A DNA stretch of 55,642 bases from an uncultured Pelagibacteraceae bacterium (lineage in GTDB: Bacteria > Pseudomonadota > Alphaproteobacteria > Pelagibacterales > Pelagibacteraceae): the NCBI GenBank assembly GCA_902543405.1, contig CACBYC010000008.1, positions 1-55,642 on the forward strand, written 5' to 3'. The notes beneath the pieces are model-generated. The model did not search any database. It saw only the letters and a program-made list of their open reading frames with translations, and had not been told where the DNA came from. Shown here one piece after another: positions 16,937 to 25,004 of this stretch (positions are counted from its first letter, which is position 1; the number at the start of each line of letters is the position of its first letter). Both the position numbers and the translations under genes were made by a program.

Positions 16937-18011
16937 TTTTTTTTAAACCTAAAAATTTTATTTTAAAAAATAATAAATAATCAGACCCAAGAAGAAAAAA
17001 TAAAATCATTCCTTGAAAAACTTGACCTGTATATTTTGGTACTTGCAAAAATATCTGAGCTGTTTCAGCTCCTAAGTAAGTAAGCGCAACAATTAAAGAT
17101 GCAAATATAATTCCAACTGGATTTAGTCTTCCTAAAAAAGCAACAATAATTGCTGTGAAGCCATAATCAGGAGAAATGTTTCTATGCAATTGTCCTATTG
17201 GTCCTGTTATCTCCCCTACACCTGCAAGACCCGCACATGCTCCACTAATCATAAATACAATAATAATCATTGTCTTACCTTTGTAGCCTGCATATTTCGC
17301 AGTTTTTAAACTTAAGCCTGAAACTTTTATTTGAAAACCTAAGTAAGTTTTGAACAATATAAGCCAACTTAAGAATACAGTGATGAGAGTAATAAATATT
17401 CCAGCATGAATTCTTAAACCTTCAAATAAAATTGGCATTCTTGCAGACTCACTAAATTGTCTTGTTTCTGGAAAATTAAAACCTTCGGGATTACTCCAAG
17501 GACCAACCACCAAAAAATCTAATAACAATTTTGCAACATAAACCAGCATTAAGCTCACTAAAATTTCATTAGTGTTAAAATAGGTTTTTAAAATTGCTGG
17601 TATCATCGCAAATAACATCCCACCAATTGCTCCAGATAAAATAATTATTGGTAAAACATAAAATCCATCATGATTATAAAATAACAAAGCAACTCCGCCG
17701 CCAACTATTCCACCAAAAATAAGTTGACCTTCTGCACCAATATTCCAATTATTACTTTTAAAACAAAAAGATAAACCTATCGCTATTAAACAAAGTGGTG
17801 TAGCTTTTACCAAAAGTTCACTTAATCCGTATAAATCTGAAATGGGGGTAATAAAAAAAAATTTTAAAGCCTCAATAGGATTAAACCCCAAAATATAAAA
17901 AATAATCCCACCGCCAAATAATGTGAGAAAAATGGCTAAAACCGGCGTTAAAAAGTAAATTGATCGAGATACATCGTTACGTTTTTCAATTTTAATCAAT
18001 TGAACCTCCAC
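16926..18011 (-). CDS. ABC transporter permease 1 (BMP-type nucleoside system)
   Basis: A 361-residue permease of the YufP/NupP type, with about ten predicted helices. Motifs include FKSNNWNIGAEGQLIFGGI, NTNEILVSLMLVYVA and DYGFTAIIVAFLGRLNP, the last two conserved in this subfamily. It overlaps the ATPase gene by 20 bases and permease 2 by 11, pointing to translational coupling within one transcript. Confidence 0.93.
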   Translation of the reverse strand: MEVQLIKIEKRNDVSRSIYFLTPVLAIFLTLFGGGIIFYILGFNPIEALKFFFITPISDLYGLSELLVKATPLCLIAIGLSFCFKSNNWNIGAEGQLIFGGIVGGGVALLFYNHDGFYVLPIIILSGAIGGMLFAMIPAILKTYFNTNEILVSLMLVYVAKLLLDFLVVGPWSNPEGFNFPETRQFSESARMPILFEGLRIHAGIFITLITVFLSWLILFKTYLGFQIKVSGLSLKTAKYAGYKGKTMIIIVFMISGACAGLAGVGEITGPIGQLHRNISPDYGFTAIIVAFLGRLNPVGIIFASLIVALTYLGAETAQIFLQVPKYTGQVFQGMILFFLLGSDYLLFFKIKFLGLKKNEL

Positions 18012-19491
18012 CCATCAAAATTCCTAATTTTTCAGCAGTAACAGTATCTGCATTCATTATTTTAGATAGTTTACCTTTATAAATTACACAAATACGGTCA
18101 CTTAATTTTAATAGTTCATCGTTATCAGTAGAAATTAATACTGAAGATTTTCCTTGTTCGTTAATTTGAATTAATGTCTCATGAATGTAGTTGATCGCAC
18201 CAACATCAAGACCCCATGTTGGGTTAAAACATACCAATAATTCAGGTGAAGTAATTAATTCCCTTCCAATAATCAATTTTTGAAGATTTCCGCCAGATAA
18301 AAATTGACTTTTTAATTCAACATTGTCTGTATTAACAGAAAAATTAGAAAGTATCTTCTTGGAATGTTCTTTTATTTTCTTTTCATTCACCAAACCTTTT
18401 TCAAAAAAGTTTGATGACTTAAAATTGTTTAATGCAACATTTTCATATATCTTTAATTCAGGGACTGCAGCTTGAGAGATACGATCCTCAGGTGAAAAAG
18501 CCATAAGGTATTCTCTTCTTTCTCTAGGATTTAACTTCCCAATTTCTTTATTTCTAAACATTATAGAAGTACCTTCCGTAATTATTTCTCCACTCAGTAT
18601 TTGAAATAACTCATTTTGTCCATTTCCTGAAATTCCAGCTATACCTAAACACTCTCCTTTTTTTAGAGAAAGGTTTAAATTATTTAAGTTTGTTTCATAT
18701 GGGTCGTCACTTTTAAAATTTAAATTTGAGATTTTTAAAATTTCCTCGCTATTTTTAAAATTATTAATTTTTTTTTTAATAGTATTTAAATTTTCACCTA
18801 CCATTTTATTAGCTAAACTCTCAATTTTTTCATCAATCGTATTGCTAACCGAAACCACTTTACCTTTTCTCATTACGGCTACCTCATCACAAAGTGATAA
18901 AACTTCTTTTAATTTGTGAGTAATATAAATAATTAAAATTCCATCTTTAGAAAATTTTTTTAAAGAAATAAATAAATCATCAGTTTCTTGTTCAGTTAAA
19001 ACTGATGTAGGTTCATCCATAATCAATACTTTTGGATTTCTAATTAAACACCTTATAATTTCTACTTTTTGTTTTTGACCTGCAGATAAGTTTAGAACTG
19101 GAACATCTAGATCAATTTTAAAATTGTACTTTTTTAATATATCGTTGACTAAAACCCTTAGATCTTCGTCTTTTTTGTCACTATCGATACTTAAATTTTC
19201 AAATACTGATAAAGTTTCGAAGAGGTTGAAATGTTGAAAAACCATTCCAATATTATTTTTTTTGGCATCTAGAGGAGAGTTAAGTTTAATGCTTTCATCA
19301 TTTAAAAAAACTTCGCCCTTGTCAGGTTTTACTACTCCAGACAAGATCTTAACTAGTGTGGACTTTCCAGCCCCATTTTCACCCAATAATGCATATATTT
19401 TCCCACTTCCAAATTCTAATGATACTTTATCGTTTGCAATACATCCCGGATAAATTTTTGAAATTTCTGATACTTTAAGTTTTGTGTTCAT
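17992..19491 (-). CDS. ABC transporter ATP-binding protein, duplicated ATPase (BMP-type nucleoside system)
   Basis: A 499-residue fusion of two ABC ATPase domains, as in sugar (RbsA-like) and nucleoside importers. The N-terminal domain is complete: Walker A GENGAGKST (38-46), signature LSAGQKQK (135-142), Walker B VLIMDEPTS (155-163). The C-terminal domain is degenerate, with GISGNGQNELF in place of Walker A and LLVCFNPTWGLD lacking the catalytic Glu, as usual for the family. First gene of the transporter operon. Confidence 0.94.
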   Translation of the reverse strand: MNTKLKVSEISKIYPGCIANDKVSLEFGSGKIYALLGENGAGKSTLVKILSGVVKPDKGEVFLNDESIKLNSPLDAKKNNIGMVFQHFNLFETLSVFENLSIDSDKKDEDLRVLVNDILKKYNFKIDLDVPVLNLSAGQKQKVEIIRCLIRNPKVLIMDEPTSVLTEQETDDLFISLKKFSKDGILIIYITHKLKEVLSLCDEVAVMRKGKVVSVSNTIDEKIESLANKMVGENLNTIKKKINNFKNSEEILKISNLNFKSDDPYETNLNNLNLSLKKGECLGIAGISGNGQNELFQILSGEIITEGTSIMFRNKEIGKLNPRERREYLMAFSPEDRISQAAVPELKIYENVALNNFKSSNFFEKGLVNEKKIKEHSKKILSNFSVNTDNVELKSQFLSGGNLQKLIIGRELITSPELLVCFNPTWGLDVGAINYIHETLIQINEQGKSSVLISTDNDELLKLSDRICVIYKGKLSKIMNADTVTAEKLGILMGGGSID

Positions 19492-19630
19492 TAGAATCGG
19501 TTTGATAGTAATAAAAATAAAGAATTAAGTAATATAAATACATTATATTTATCTAATTTTGATGGAAAACTTATTTTTTTTTCAACTTTTAAGTTAATCT
19601 TTTGTCACATTTCAGTATTATAAATAAATT

Positions 19631-19933
19631 ATGAAAATTAGACTCGCTATTACATTAATTTCAATTTTTTTGGTGACTGCAGGTTGTCAAACTATTCAGA
19701 AGAAAACCAACGAAGTTGTGGAAAAGGAAAATAAAAAATACGGTTTATTTGTTGGTGGAGATGTTAATAAAATGAAGTTAGAATTAGGGGCTCCTAACGA
19801 AGATATTGTCAATGATATTGGTAATGAGGTTTTAATTTATAAAACTAAAAAATATGGAGTACCTTGTGAACGAAGATTTGAAGTAAACGCTAGCGGAACT
19901 ATTATCGCTTTCAGTTCTAATGGATGTTTTTAA
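19631..19933 (+). CDS. Small lipoprotein with BamE/SmpA-like layout
   Basis: A 100-residue lipoprotein with lipobox VTAGC (Cys19). After a charged linker comes a compact domain: KLELGAPNEDIVNDIGNEVLIY, then a Cys-containing strand and a C-terminal glycine-Cys end. This spacing resembles SmpA/OmlA (BamE) and related small beta-lipoproteins; two late cysteines could form a disulfide. The identification is tentative. Transcribed alone, and followed at once by a strong terminator. Confidence 0.75.
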   Translation: MKIRLAITLISIFLVTAGCQTIQKKTNEVVEKENKKYGLFVGGDVNKMKLELGAPNEDIVNDIGNEVLIYKTKKYGVPCERRFEVNASGTIIAFSSNGCF

Positions 19934-19934
19934 A

Positions 19935-19956
19935 CTTGTGGGGCGAACCCCACAAG
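19935..19956. terminator. Strong stem-loop between convergent lipoprotein and hsp20
   Basis: CTTGTGGGG (19935-19943) pairs perfectly with CCCCACAAG (19948-19956) over a CGAA loop, starting two bases after the lipoprotein stop. An outer helix, TTAAAC with GTTTAA (19961-19966), can stack on it with a bulged CAAG. It lies 15 bases from the hsp20 stop and probably serves both strands; the U-tracts are weak. Confidence 0.8.
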
Positions 19957-19971
19957 CAAGGTTTAAATTAT

Positions 19972-20418
19972 TTACTTGATATCAATAAGTCTTTTTTTCT
20001 TATGATCTGGTAAAATTCTTTCGCATGCAATCGTTAAAAGACCGTCCTTAAGTTCAGCACCATTTACTTTCACATCATCTGCAATAGTAAAAGATCTTGC
20101 GAATTGTCTTTGTGAAATTCCTTTATGAATTATTTTACCATCTTCATTTTGATCTTCAGACTTATTAATCTGTTTTGTTCTTACAGTTAATATATTATCT
20201 TCAAACTCAACTTCGACATCTTTTTTATTAAAACCAGCTAAAGCTACTTCAATTGAGTAGTTATCTTTACCAGTTTTTCTAATGTTGTATGGTGGATAGT
20301 TCGATTGCATTGTCATGCCACCATTACCAAGCATACTTTCAAATTGGTCAAACATATCGTCAAAACCAATAGAAAACGGTCTTAGTGAGTTAAAGATTGA
20401 TAGGTCCTTACTTGTCAT
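19972..20418 (-). CDS. Small heat-shock protein Hsp20 (IbpA-like)
   Basis: A 148-residue alpha-crystallin-domain chaperone that holds unfolding proteins for refolding by DnaK/ClpB. The N-terminal arm SLRPFSIGFDDMFDQFESM is typical of proteobacterial IbpA/HspH proteins. The crystallin domain runs from about residue 43, with YSIEVALAGFNKKDVEVEFEDN and the closing LKDGLLTIACER. The start is set by a near-ideal AAAGGAGT Shine-Dalgarno. The leader holds a candidate thermometer and a heat-shock promoter, described separately. Confidence 0.95.
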   Translation of the reverse strand: MTSKDLSIFNSLRPFSIGFDDMFDQFESMLGNGGMTMQSNYPPYNIRKTGKDNYSIEVALAGFNKKDVEVEFEDNILTVRTKQINKSEDQNEDGKIIHKGISQRQFARSFTIADDVKVNGAELKDGLLTIACERILPDHKKKRLIDIK

Positions 20419-20419
20419 A

Positions 20420-20445
20420 TTTACTCCTTTTGTTAAGCAAGTTAA
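20420..20445 (-). promoter_or_regulatory. Candidate ROSE-type RNA thermometer over the hsp20 ribosome site
   Basis: In the hsp20 mRNA leader the sequence UUGCU (plus-strand 20440-20436) lies seven bases before the AGGAG of the Shine-Dalgarno (20428-20424). UUGCU pairs with AGGA leaving one unpaired G, the signature ROSE geometry. The helix extends outward through C-G and A-U, an A-A mismatch, then two U-A pairs. Such a weak, bulged helix hides the ribosome site at low temperature and melts on heating. The structure was worked out by hand. Confidence 0.55.
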
Positions 20446-20449
20446 TTTA

Positions 20450-20475
20450 TGTAAGCCCCAATAAGGCGGCTTACA
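20450..20475 (-). promoter_or_regulatory. Upstream hairpin in the hsp20 leader / ptrB 3' region
   Basis: TGTAAGCC (20450-20457) and GGCTTACA (20468-20475) form a perfect eight-base-pair stem with a ten-base loop. It could be the 5' hairpin of a ROSE-like leader, as small heat-shock leaders often have two or more. It could also be the 3' end structure of the oligopeptidase gene, although no clean U-tract follows. Confidence 0.5.
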
Positions 20476-20478
20476 GAT

Positions 20479-20509
20479 ATTATGTGGTATTTAATTTTAA
20501 AATTTCAAT
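20479..20509 (-). promoter_or_regulatory. Candidate heat-shock (sigma-32) promoter of hsp20
   Basis: On the minus strand ATTGAAA (20509-20503) is followed after 15 bases by CCACATAAT (20487-20479), close to the RpoH consensus CTTGAAA / CCCCATNT. Transcription would start near 20472, giving a leader of about 54 bases made almost wholly of the hairpins described here. Confidence 0.45.
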
Positions 20510-20519
20510 ACTAAAAATG

Positions 20520-22595
20520 TTAATATTTTTCAGTAATTTTCAAAGCAAAGCTATAATCAATGGCCATTTCTTCAATCGCGCCATCTCTGCCAGATTTTCC
20601 TCCATGACCAGCATTCATTTCAGTTTTTAATAATAATAAATTATTGTCTGTTTTATAGTCTCTTAATTTTGCAGTAAATTTTGCAGGTTCGTCAAATAGA
20701 ACCCTATTATCACTTAGACTCGTAGTAATTAAAATATGAGGATAATCCATTTTTTTGATGTTGTTATATGGAGCATATGAATAAATATAATCAAAATGAT
20801 CTTTATTATCTTTTGCATTTCCAAATTCATCAAACTCCCCAACTGTTAAAGGCAGTGAATGATCAAGATTAGTTGTTAATGAGTCTACAAATGGAACAGC
20901 CATTATTACTCCTAAAAACAGTTCTGGCGCTTGATTTACAACTGCTCCCATAAGTAATCCACCTGCGGAACCACCCATCCCTATAATTTTATTTTCTGAG
21001 GTATATTTTTTTTCAATCAAATATTTTCCAACAGCTATATAATCCTCAAAAGTATTTTTTTTATTTAAAAGCTTTCCTTCTTTCCACCATTTCATCCCTC
21101 TTTCCATTCCACCTCTAATATGTGCTGTTACCCACATTATATCTCTATTTATTAAACTTAATCGGGTAGAAGAAAATCCTGGAGACATTGAATTTCCATA
21201 TGATCCATAGCCATAAAGTAAAAGATTTGATGAACCGTCCAAAGTAGTATCTTTGTGTCTAGTAATAGTTATAGGAACCATTCTTCCATCATGAGATGGG
21301 CACTCAAGACGCTCCACAATATAATTATCTGGATTGTGTCCGGATGGAATTTCTTGTTCTTTAACAAGTTTCTTATCTTTTGATTTTAAATTATATAAAA
21401 AAGTTCTCCCTGGTGTTTTAGGTGAAGAATACGATAAATATACATTGTCTGTGTTTTTATCTTTTTGAGTTAATGATATACTTGGAACAATTACTTTTTC
21501 GTCACTAAAAATGATCTCTTCCTCTTGATTTGTCTTTGGATCACGTAAAATTATTTTCCCAAGTGCATTAGATGTTTCAGATCGAATTATCCAATTATTT
21601 AAAAATACTAAACCTCCTATCAATACCTCATCTTTTGCATTAACAAATGGCTCCCATTTTTGTTCAACCAAGTTATTACATCTATCAATCTTAAAATCTT
21701 CAGCATTTTCATTTGTATGTTTATAAAAATAGTCATCCCAAGAATTAATCGAGTATATTATTCCCCTTTTTCTCTTTTGGATTAATTTAGGATTTGGATT
21801 ATTTTCATCAACTTTAAAGTAATATTGTTCTGATGTATTATGGTCAGAACTTGTAATTATGAAATATTTCTCATCTGAACTAAGGCCAATCCCAACAGTG
21901 AATGCTTCGCTTTTTTCTTTAAAAATTAATAAATCATCTTTTGTTGCTGATCCAATTTCATGTCTATAAATAGTTCTAGGTCTGTGATGTTCATCTAATT
22001 TAGAATAAAATATATATTTATCATCCAAACTAAATTCGATGCTACCACTCGTTTCCTCAATTTTTTCAGTGACTAAATTTCCAGATTTTATGTTTCTTAT
22101 ATAAATTGTATAATATTCAGATCCTTTTAAATCTAAAGAATATCCAAGATACTCATCATTAAAGCTTACCTCTAAGTCACCTAAACCAAAATATTCTGTT
22201 TTAAGTTTCTCCTTCTCTTTATCGCCGTTCCAAATTTCTTCAATTTGTTCTTCACCAATTTTTTTTCTTAATTTAATCGAATAATTTCCTTTTGCTGTAG
22301 TTTTAGTCCAATACTCATAGTTTTTGTCTTTGTAAGGGAGTGACTCATCATCCAGTTTGATTCTTGCTTTTATTTCATCAAAAAGTTTTTTTTGAATTTT
22401 TTTAGTATCTTTCATTTGGTCAGAAAAATATTCATTTTCATCTTCCAAATATTTTCTTACTTCAGGCAAAAGTTTTGAGCTATCTCTTAAAACCTCGAGA
22501 ATATTTGGTTGATGAATCCAACTATAATCGTCTGTCCAAGACTTATTGTGACAAGATTTTATTTCAGGTTTCTTTTCAAGCTGTGGTAGTTTCAT
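20520..22595 (-). CDS. ptrB: Oligopeptidase B-type S9 serine peptidase
   Basis: A cytosolic prolyl-oligopeptidase-family enzyme (691 residues) that cuts short peptides, typically after basic residues for OpB. An N-terminal seven-bladed propeller (about 70-400) gates the alpha/beta-hydrolase domain. The catalytic triad is visible as Ser543 in GMGGSAGG, Asp629 in TSLSDNRV and His664 in NAGHGGKSG. The OpB-specific TAHIRGGMERGMKWW is also present. Its start is only 18 bases from the divergent J-protein gene. Confidence 0.93.
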   Translation of the reverse strand: MKLPQLEKKPEIKSCHNKSWTDDYSWIHQPNILEVLRDSSKLLPEVRKYLEDENEYFSDQMKDTKKIQKKLFDEIKARIKLDDESLPYKDKNYEYWTKTTAKGNYSIKLRKKIGEEQIEEIWNGDKEKEKLKTEYFGLGDLEVSFNDEYLGYSLDLKGSEYYTIYIRNIKSGNLVTEKIEETSGSIEFSLDDKYIFYSKLDEHHRPRTIYRHEIGSATKDDLLIFKEKSEAFTVGIGLSSDEKYFIITSSDHNTSEQYYFKVDENNPNPKLIQKRKRGIIYSINSWDDYFYKHTNENAEDFKIDRCNNLVEQKWEPFVNAKDEVLIGGLVFLNNWIIRSETSNALGKIILRDPKTNQEEEIIFSDEKVIVPSISLTQKDKNTDNVYLSYSSPKTPGRTFLYNLKSKDKKLVKEQEIPSGHNPDNYIVERLECPSHDGRMVPITITRHKDTTLDGSSNLLLYGYGSYGNSMSPGFSSTRLSLINRDIMWVTAHIRGGMERGMKWWKEGKLLNKKNTFEDYIAVGKYLIEKKYTSENKIIGMGGSAGGLLMGAVVNQAPELFLGVIMAVPFVDSLTTNLDHSLPLTVGEFDEFGNAKDNKDHFDYIYSYAPYNNIKKMDYPHILITTSLSDNRVLFDEPAKFTAKLRDYKTDNNLLLLKTEMNAGHGGKSGRDGAIEEMAIDYSFALKITEKY

Positions 22596-22613
22596 TATGA
22601 ATTAAATTAATAT

Positions 22614-23123
22614 ATGAATATTTTTTTTATAACACTGATTATTTTTGTCGTTGTATATGTTCTTCTAACTTGGTTTGCTAGAACTTCTGCAAAAAAAATT
22701 TCAAGATTTATACGTATATTAATAATTATTTCTGCGATACTATTGGCTGTTATTATGGCTTATGCGGGAAGATATATATTTTCATTACCTTTTGTGCTTG
22801 CAATCTTACCGTTGATAAAAACAAAAGCTGGAATATCTTTATTTCAACTTCTTAGATTATGGGGACTTTTCAGAGTTTTAAGAAATTCAGGTAGATTTAA
22901 TTTTAATAATTTTAACCAATCTGTAAACAAACAGAACATATCCTTAGATGAAGCATATAAAATACTAAATTTAAAATCTGACATAAAATATACCAAAGAA
23001 CAAGTTATGAAATCTTATAAGTCTATTATGAAAAAAATTCATCCAGATGTAAGTCCAGAACTAACTAGACTTGCATCGATAGTAAATGAAGCAAAAGATA
23101 TTGTGATAAAAAATATTAGTTAA
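22614..23123 (+). CDS. Membrane-anchored J-domain protein (Pam18/Tim14-like)
   Basis: A 169-residue protein with two or three N-terminal hydrophobic helices (residues about 3-20, 34-50, 56-68) and a C-terminal J domain, as in mitochondrial Pam18 but with more membrane segments. The J domain has LDEAYKILNL, a basic helix, the essential HPD (143-145) and IVNEAKDIV. The NEAKD ending is a Pam18/Tim14 feature. It would stimulate DnaK at the membrane; the client is unknown. It overlaps the convergent glycosyltransferase by eight bases. Confidence 0.85.
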   Translation: MNIFFITLIIFVVVYVLLTWFARTSAKKISRFIRILIIISAILLAVIMAYAGRYIFSLPFVLAILPLIKTKAGISLFQLLRLWGLFRVLRNSGRFNFNNFNQSVNKQNISLDEAYKILNLKSDIKYTKEQVMKSYKSIMKKIHPDVSPELTRLASIVNEAKDIVIKNIS

Positions 23124-24069
23124 TAATTGATTTAAATTTTGTAAAAATCTTTTCTGGATTAATTTTTTCTTTACCTCTTGAATTATGTGAGACAAAATTC
23201 ATGCCATCAGGGATTATAGGATACATATTTGGACTATAGCTGCCATACAATAAGGGTGTATCACTCATTAAAACTATTGTAGGAACGCCTAAAGCAGCTG
23301 ATAGGTGACTGAAACTTGAGTCGTTACATATTGCAATTTTACAATTCTTTATAACTGGCAAAATTTCAGAAATAGAATTATTATCCAAGGGAACACAAAT
23401 TTCTTTATATGATGACAATATACTATTAAGAATTGATTGTTCTTCCTTATTTTTGCCTGTCGCTAAATAAAACATACAGTCATAATTTTTAATAGCTAGT
23501 TCTATGAATTTTTTATATTTATCAGCTGGAATTCTTTTAGTGGGACCAGAGCCACCTATTCCAAGTAAAATATTAATTTTATCTTTTGAAATTGAAAGTC
23601 TCTGAGCAGCTAATCTTACTGAACTCTCATTAATATTTATACGAGGATTACTCTCTACTTTTAAATTTATCTTATCTAACAATTTATTTGCAGCATCGAT
23701 AATGTGTTGTTCTTTTTTCTCAAATAACGGGTACTGATATATATTTTTTATCCCTGCACTTTTACAAATAAGCCTATATCTTACCGATGAATTAAAAATA
23801 AAAACCTTATCAAAATAATTATTTTTAATTTCATTTTTTAATTTGAAAAAACCCGATATACCACTGTGCTCATCGTTTTTGTTGTCTCTTTTCAAGTAAA
23901 TTATATTTTTTAAAAAATTTAAATTTTTTGTATATTCCTTAGCTTTTGTGCTCTCTTTTATTAATAGAGTAATTGGTGAATTATATTTTTTAGAGATTGC
24001 TTCTATAAAAGGTAAGAAAATTACCATATCTCCAATACCCATACGGTTTTGTATAACAAGTATATTCAT
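23116..24069 (-). CDS. Glycosyltransferase family 9 (heptosyltransferase-like)
   Basis: A 317-residue GT-B enzyme related to ADP-heptose:LPS heptosyltransferases. It begins MNILVIQNRMGIGDMVIFLPF, the characteristic acceptor-side loop of GT9, and its C-terminal half has NILLGIGGSGPTKRIPADKY and CKIAICNDSSFSHLSAALGVPTI, the nucleotide-sugar site. It probably adds a sugar to the lipopolysaccharide core at the inner membrane. The donor sugar cannot be read from the sequence. Confidence 0.9.
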   Translation of the reverse strand: MNILVIQNRMGIGDMVIFLPFIEAISKKYNSPITLLIKESTKAKEYTKNLNFLKNIIYLKRDNKNDEHSGISGFFKLKNEIKNNYFDKVFIFNSSVRYRLICKSAGIKNIYQYPLFEKKEQHIIDAANKLLDKINLKVESNPRININESSVRLAAQRLSISKDKINILLGIGGSGPTKRIPADKYKKFIELAIKNYDCMFYLATGKNKEEQSILNSILSSYKEICVPLDNNSISEILPVIKNCKIAICNDSSFSHLSAALGVPTIVLMSDTPLLYGSYSPNMYPIIPDGMNFVSHNSRGKEKINPEKIFTKFKSIIN

Positions 24070-24117
24070 AAGTTTTTATAACCTTTACTAATTTGAATTT
24101 TTATATAAATTTTGGCA

Positions 24118-25002
24118 ATGGAACAAATTAAAGGTGTATATGCTGCTGGTTTATCAGTTTTAGATAAAAATTTAGCATTAGACATTAAAAATACCATTAA
24201 ACATGCTGAAAATGTCATTGATTTAGGATGTCACGGTGTTGTTTTTTTTGGGAGCACTGGACAGTCCCAACTGATATCTTTAAGTGAAAAAATTCAATTA
24301 ATAAATGAGCTACCAAAAAGTAGACATAAAAGTAAATTTATAATTGGAACTGGTCTAAATTCTTTAATCGATACAATAAATTTAATGAAAATTTCTAAAT
24401 CTATGGGTTTTAATAATTTTTTAATAATGCCACCAGCTTATTATAAGTATGGAGATGAAGATGTGATCAATTTCTATTCTAGAATTATTAAAGAGATTAA
24501 TGATTGTAAAATTATTCTATATAATTTCGAAAAGCTTTGTGGATATAAATTTAGTATTCAATGTGTGGAAAATTTGGTTCAAAAATTCCCTAATCAAATT
24601 ATTGGTGTAAAGGATAGCAGTTATAATTTATTTGAAACTTTGAAAATTAAAAATTTTTCAATTTTCCCAGGTTCTGAGTCAAAATTATTAAAAGGTCTTG
24701 AGTTGGGATGCCATGGTATAATTACTGCAACAACAAATGTTACAGGTCAATTAGCTAGAAAAATTTATGATAATTTCCACAGTAATCAAGATCTATCATC
24801 TAATCAAAATTTGTGTGATGTAAGAAAATCTTTCGACAAATATAACTTAATTTCAAGTCTACACACTCTTATGGCAGAAAAAAATTCAATATACGGGTAT
24901 CTTTTGCCTCCATTAAAATTATTAGATCAAGCAGAAAAAAATGATTTATTATCAAATCTTGAAAAACTAAATTTTGATATGGAGATATTAAAGGCGGCAT
25001 AA
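24118..25002 (+). CDS. DapA/NAL-family (dihydrodipicolinate synthase-like) aldolase
   Basis: A (beta/alpha)8 Schiff-base lyase. Lys165 in IIGVKDSS is the catalytic lysine and Tyr135 in ILYNFEKLCG the catalytic tyrosine; GSTGQSQLISLSEK is the substrate-carboxylate loop. The usual YNxP is replaced by YNFE, and the loop has GSTGQSQ where DapA has GTTGE, so it is probably not the housekeeping DapA. A pyruvate-linked sugar-acid or amino-acid aldolase is likelier. I start at the ATG at 24118; a TTG at 24112 would add two residues. Confidence 0.82.
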   Translation: MEQIKGVYAAGLSVLDKNLALDIKNTIKHAENVIDLGCHGVVFFGSTGQSQLISLSEKIQLINELPKSRHKSKFIIGTGLNSLIDTINLMKISKSMGFNNFLIMPPAYYKYGDEDVINFYSRIIKEINDCKIILYNFEKLCGYKFSIQCVENLVQKFPNQIIGVKDSSYNLFETLKIKNFSIFPGSESKLLKGLELGCHGIITATTNVTGQLARKIYDNFHSNQDLSSNQNLCDVRKSFDKYNLISSLHTLMAEKNSIYGYLLPPLKLLDQAEKNDLLSNLEKLNFDMEILKAA

Positions 25003-25004
25003 AA

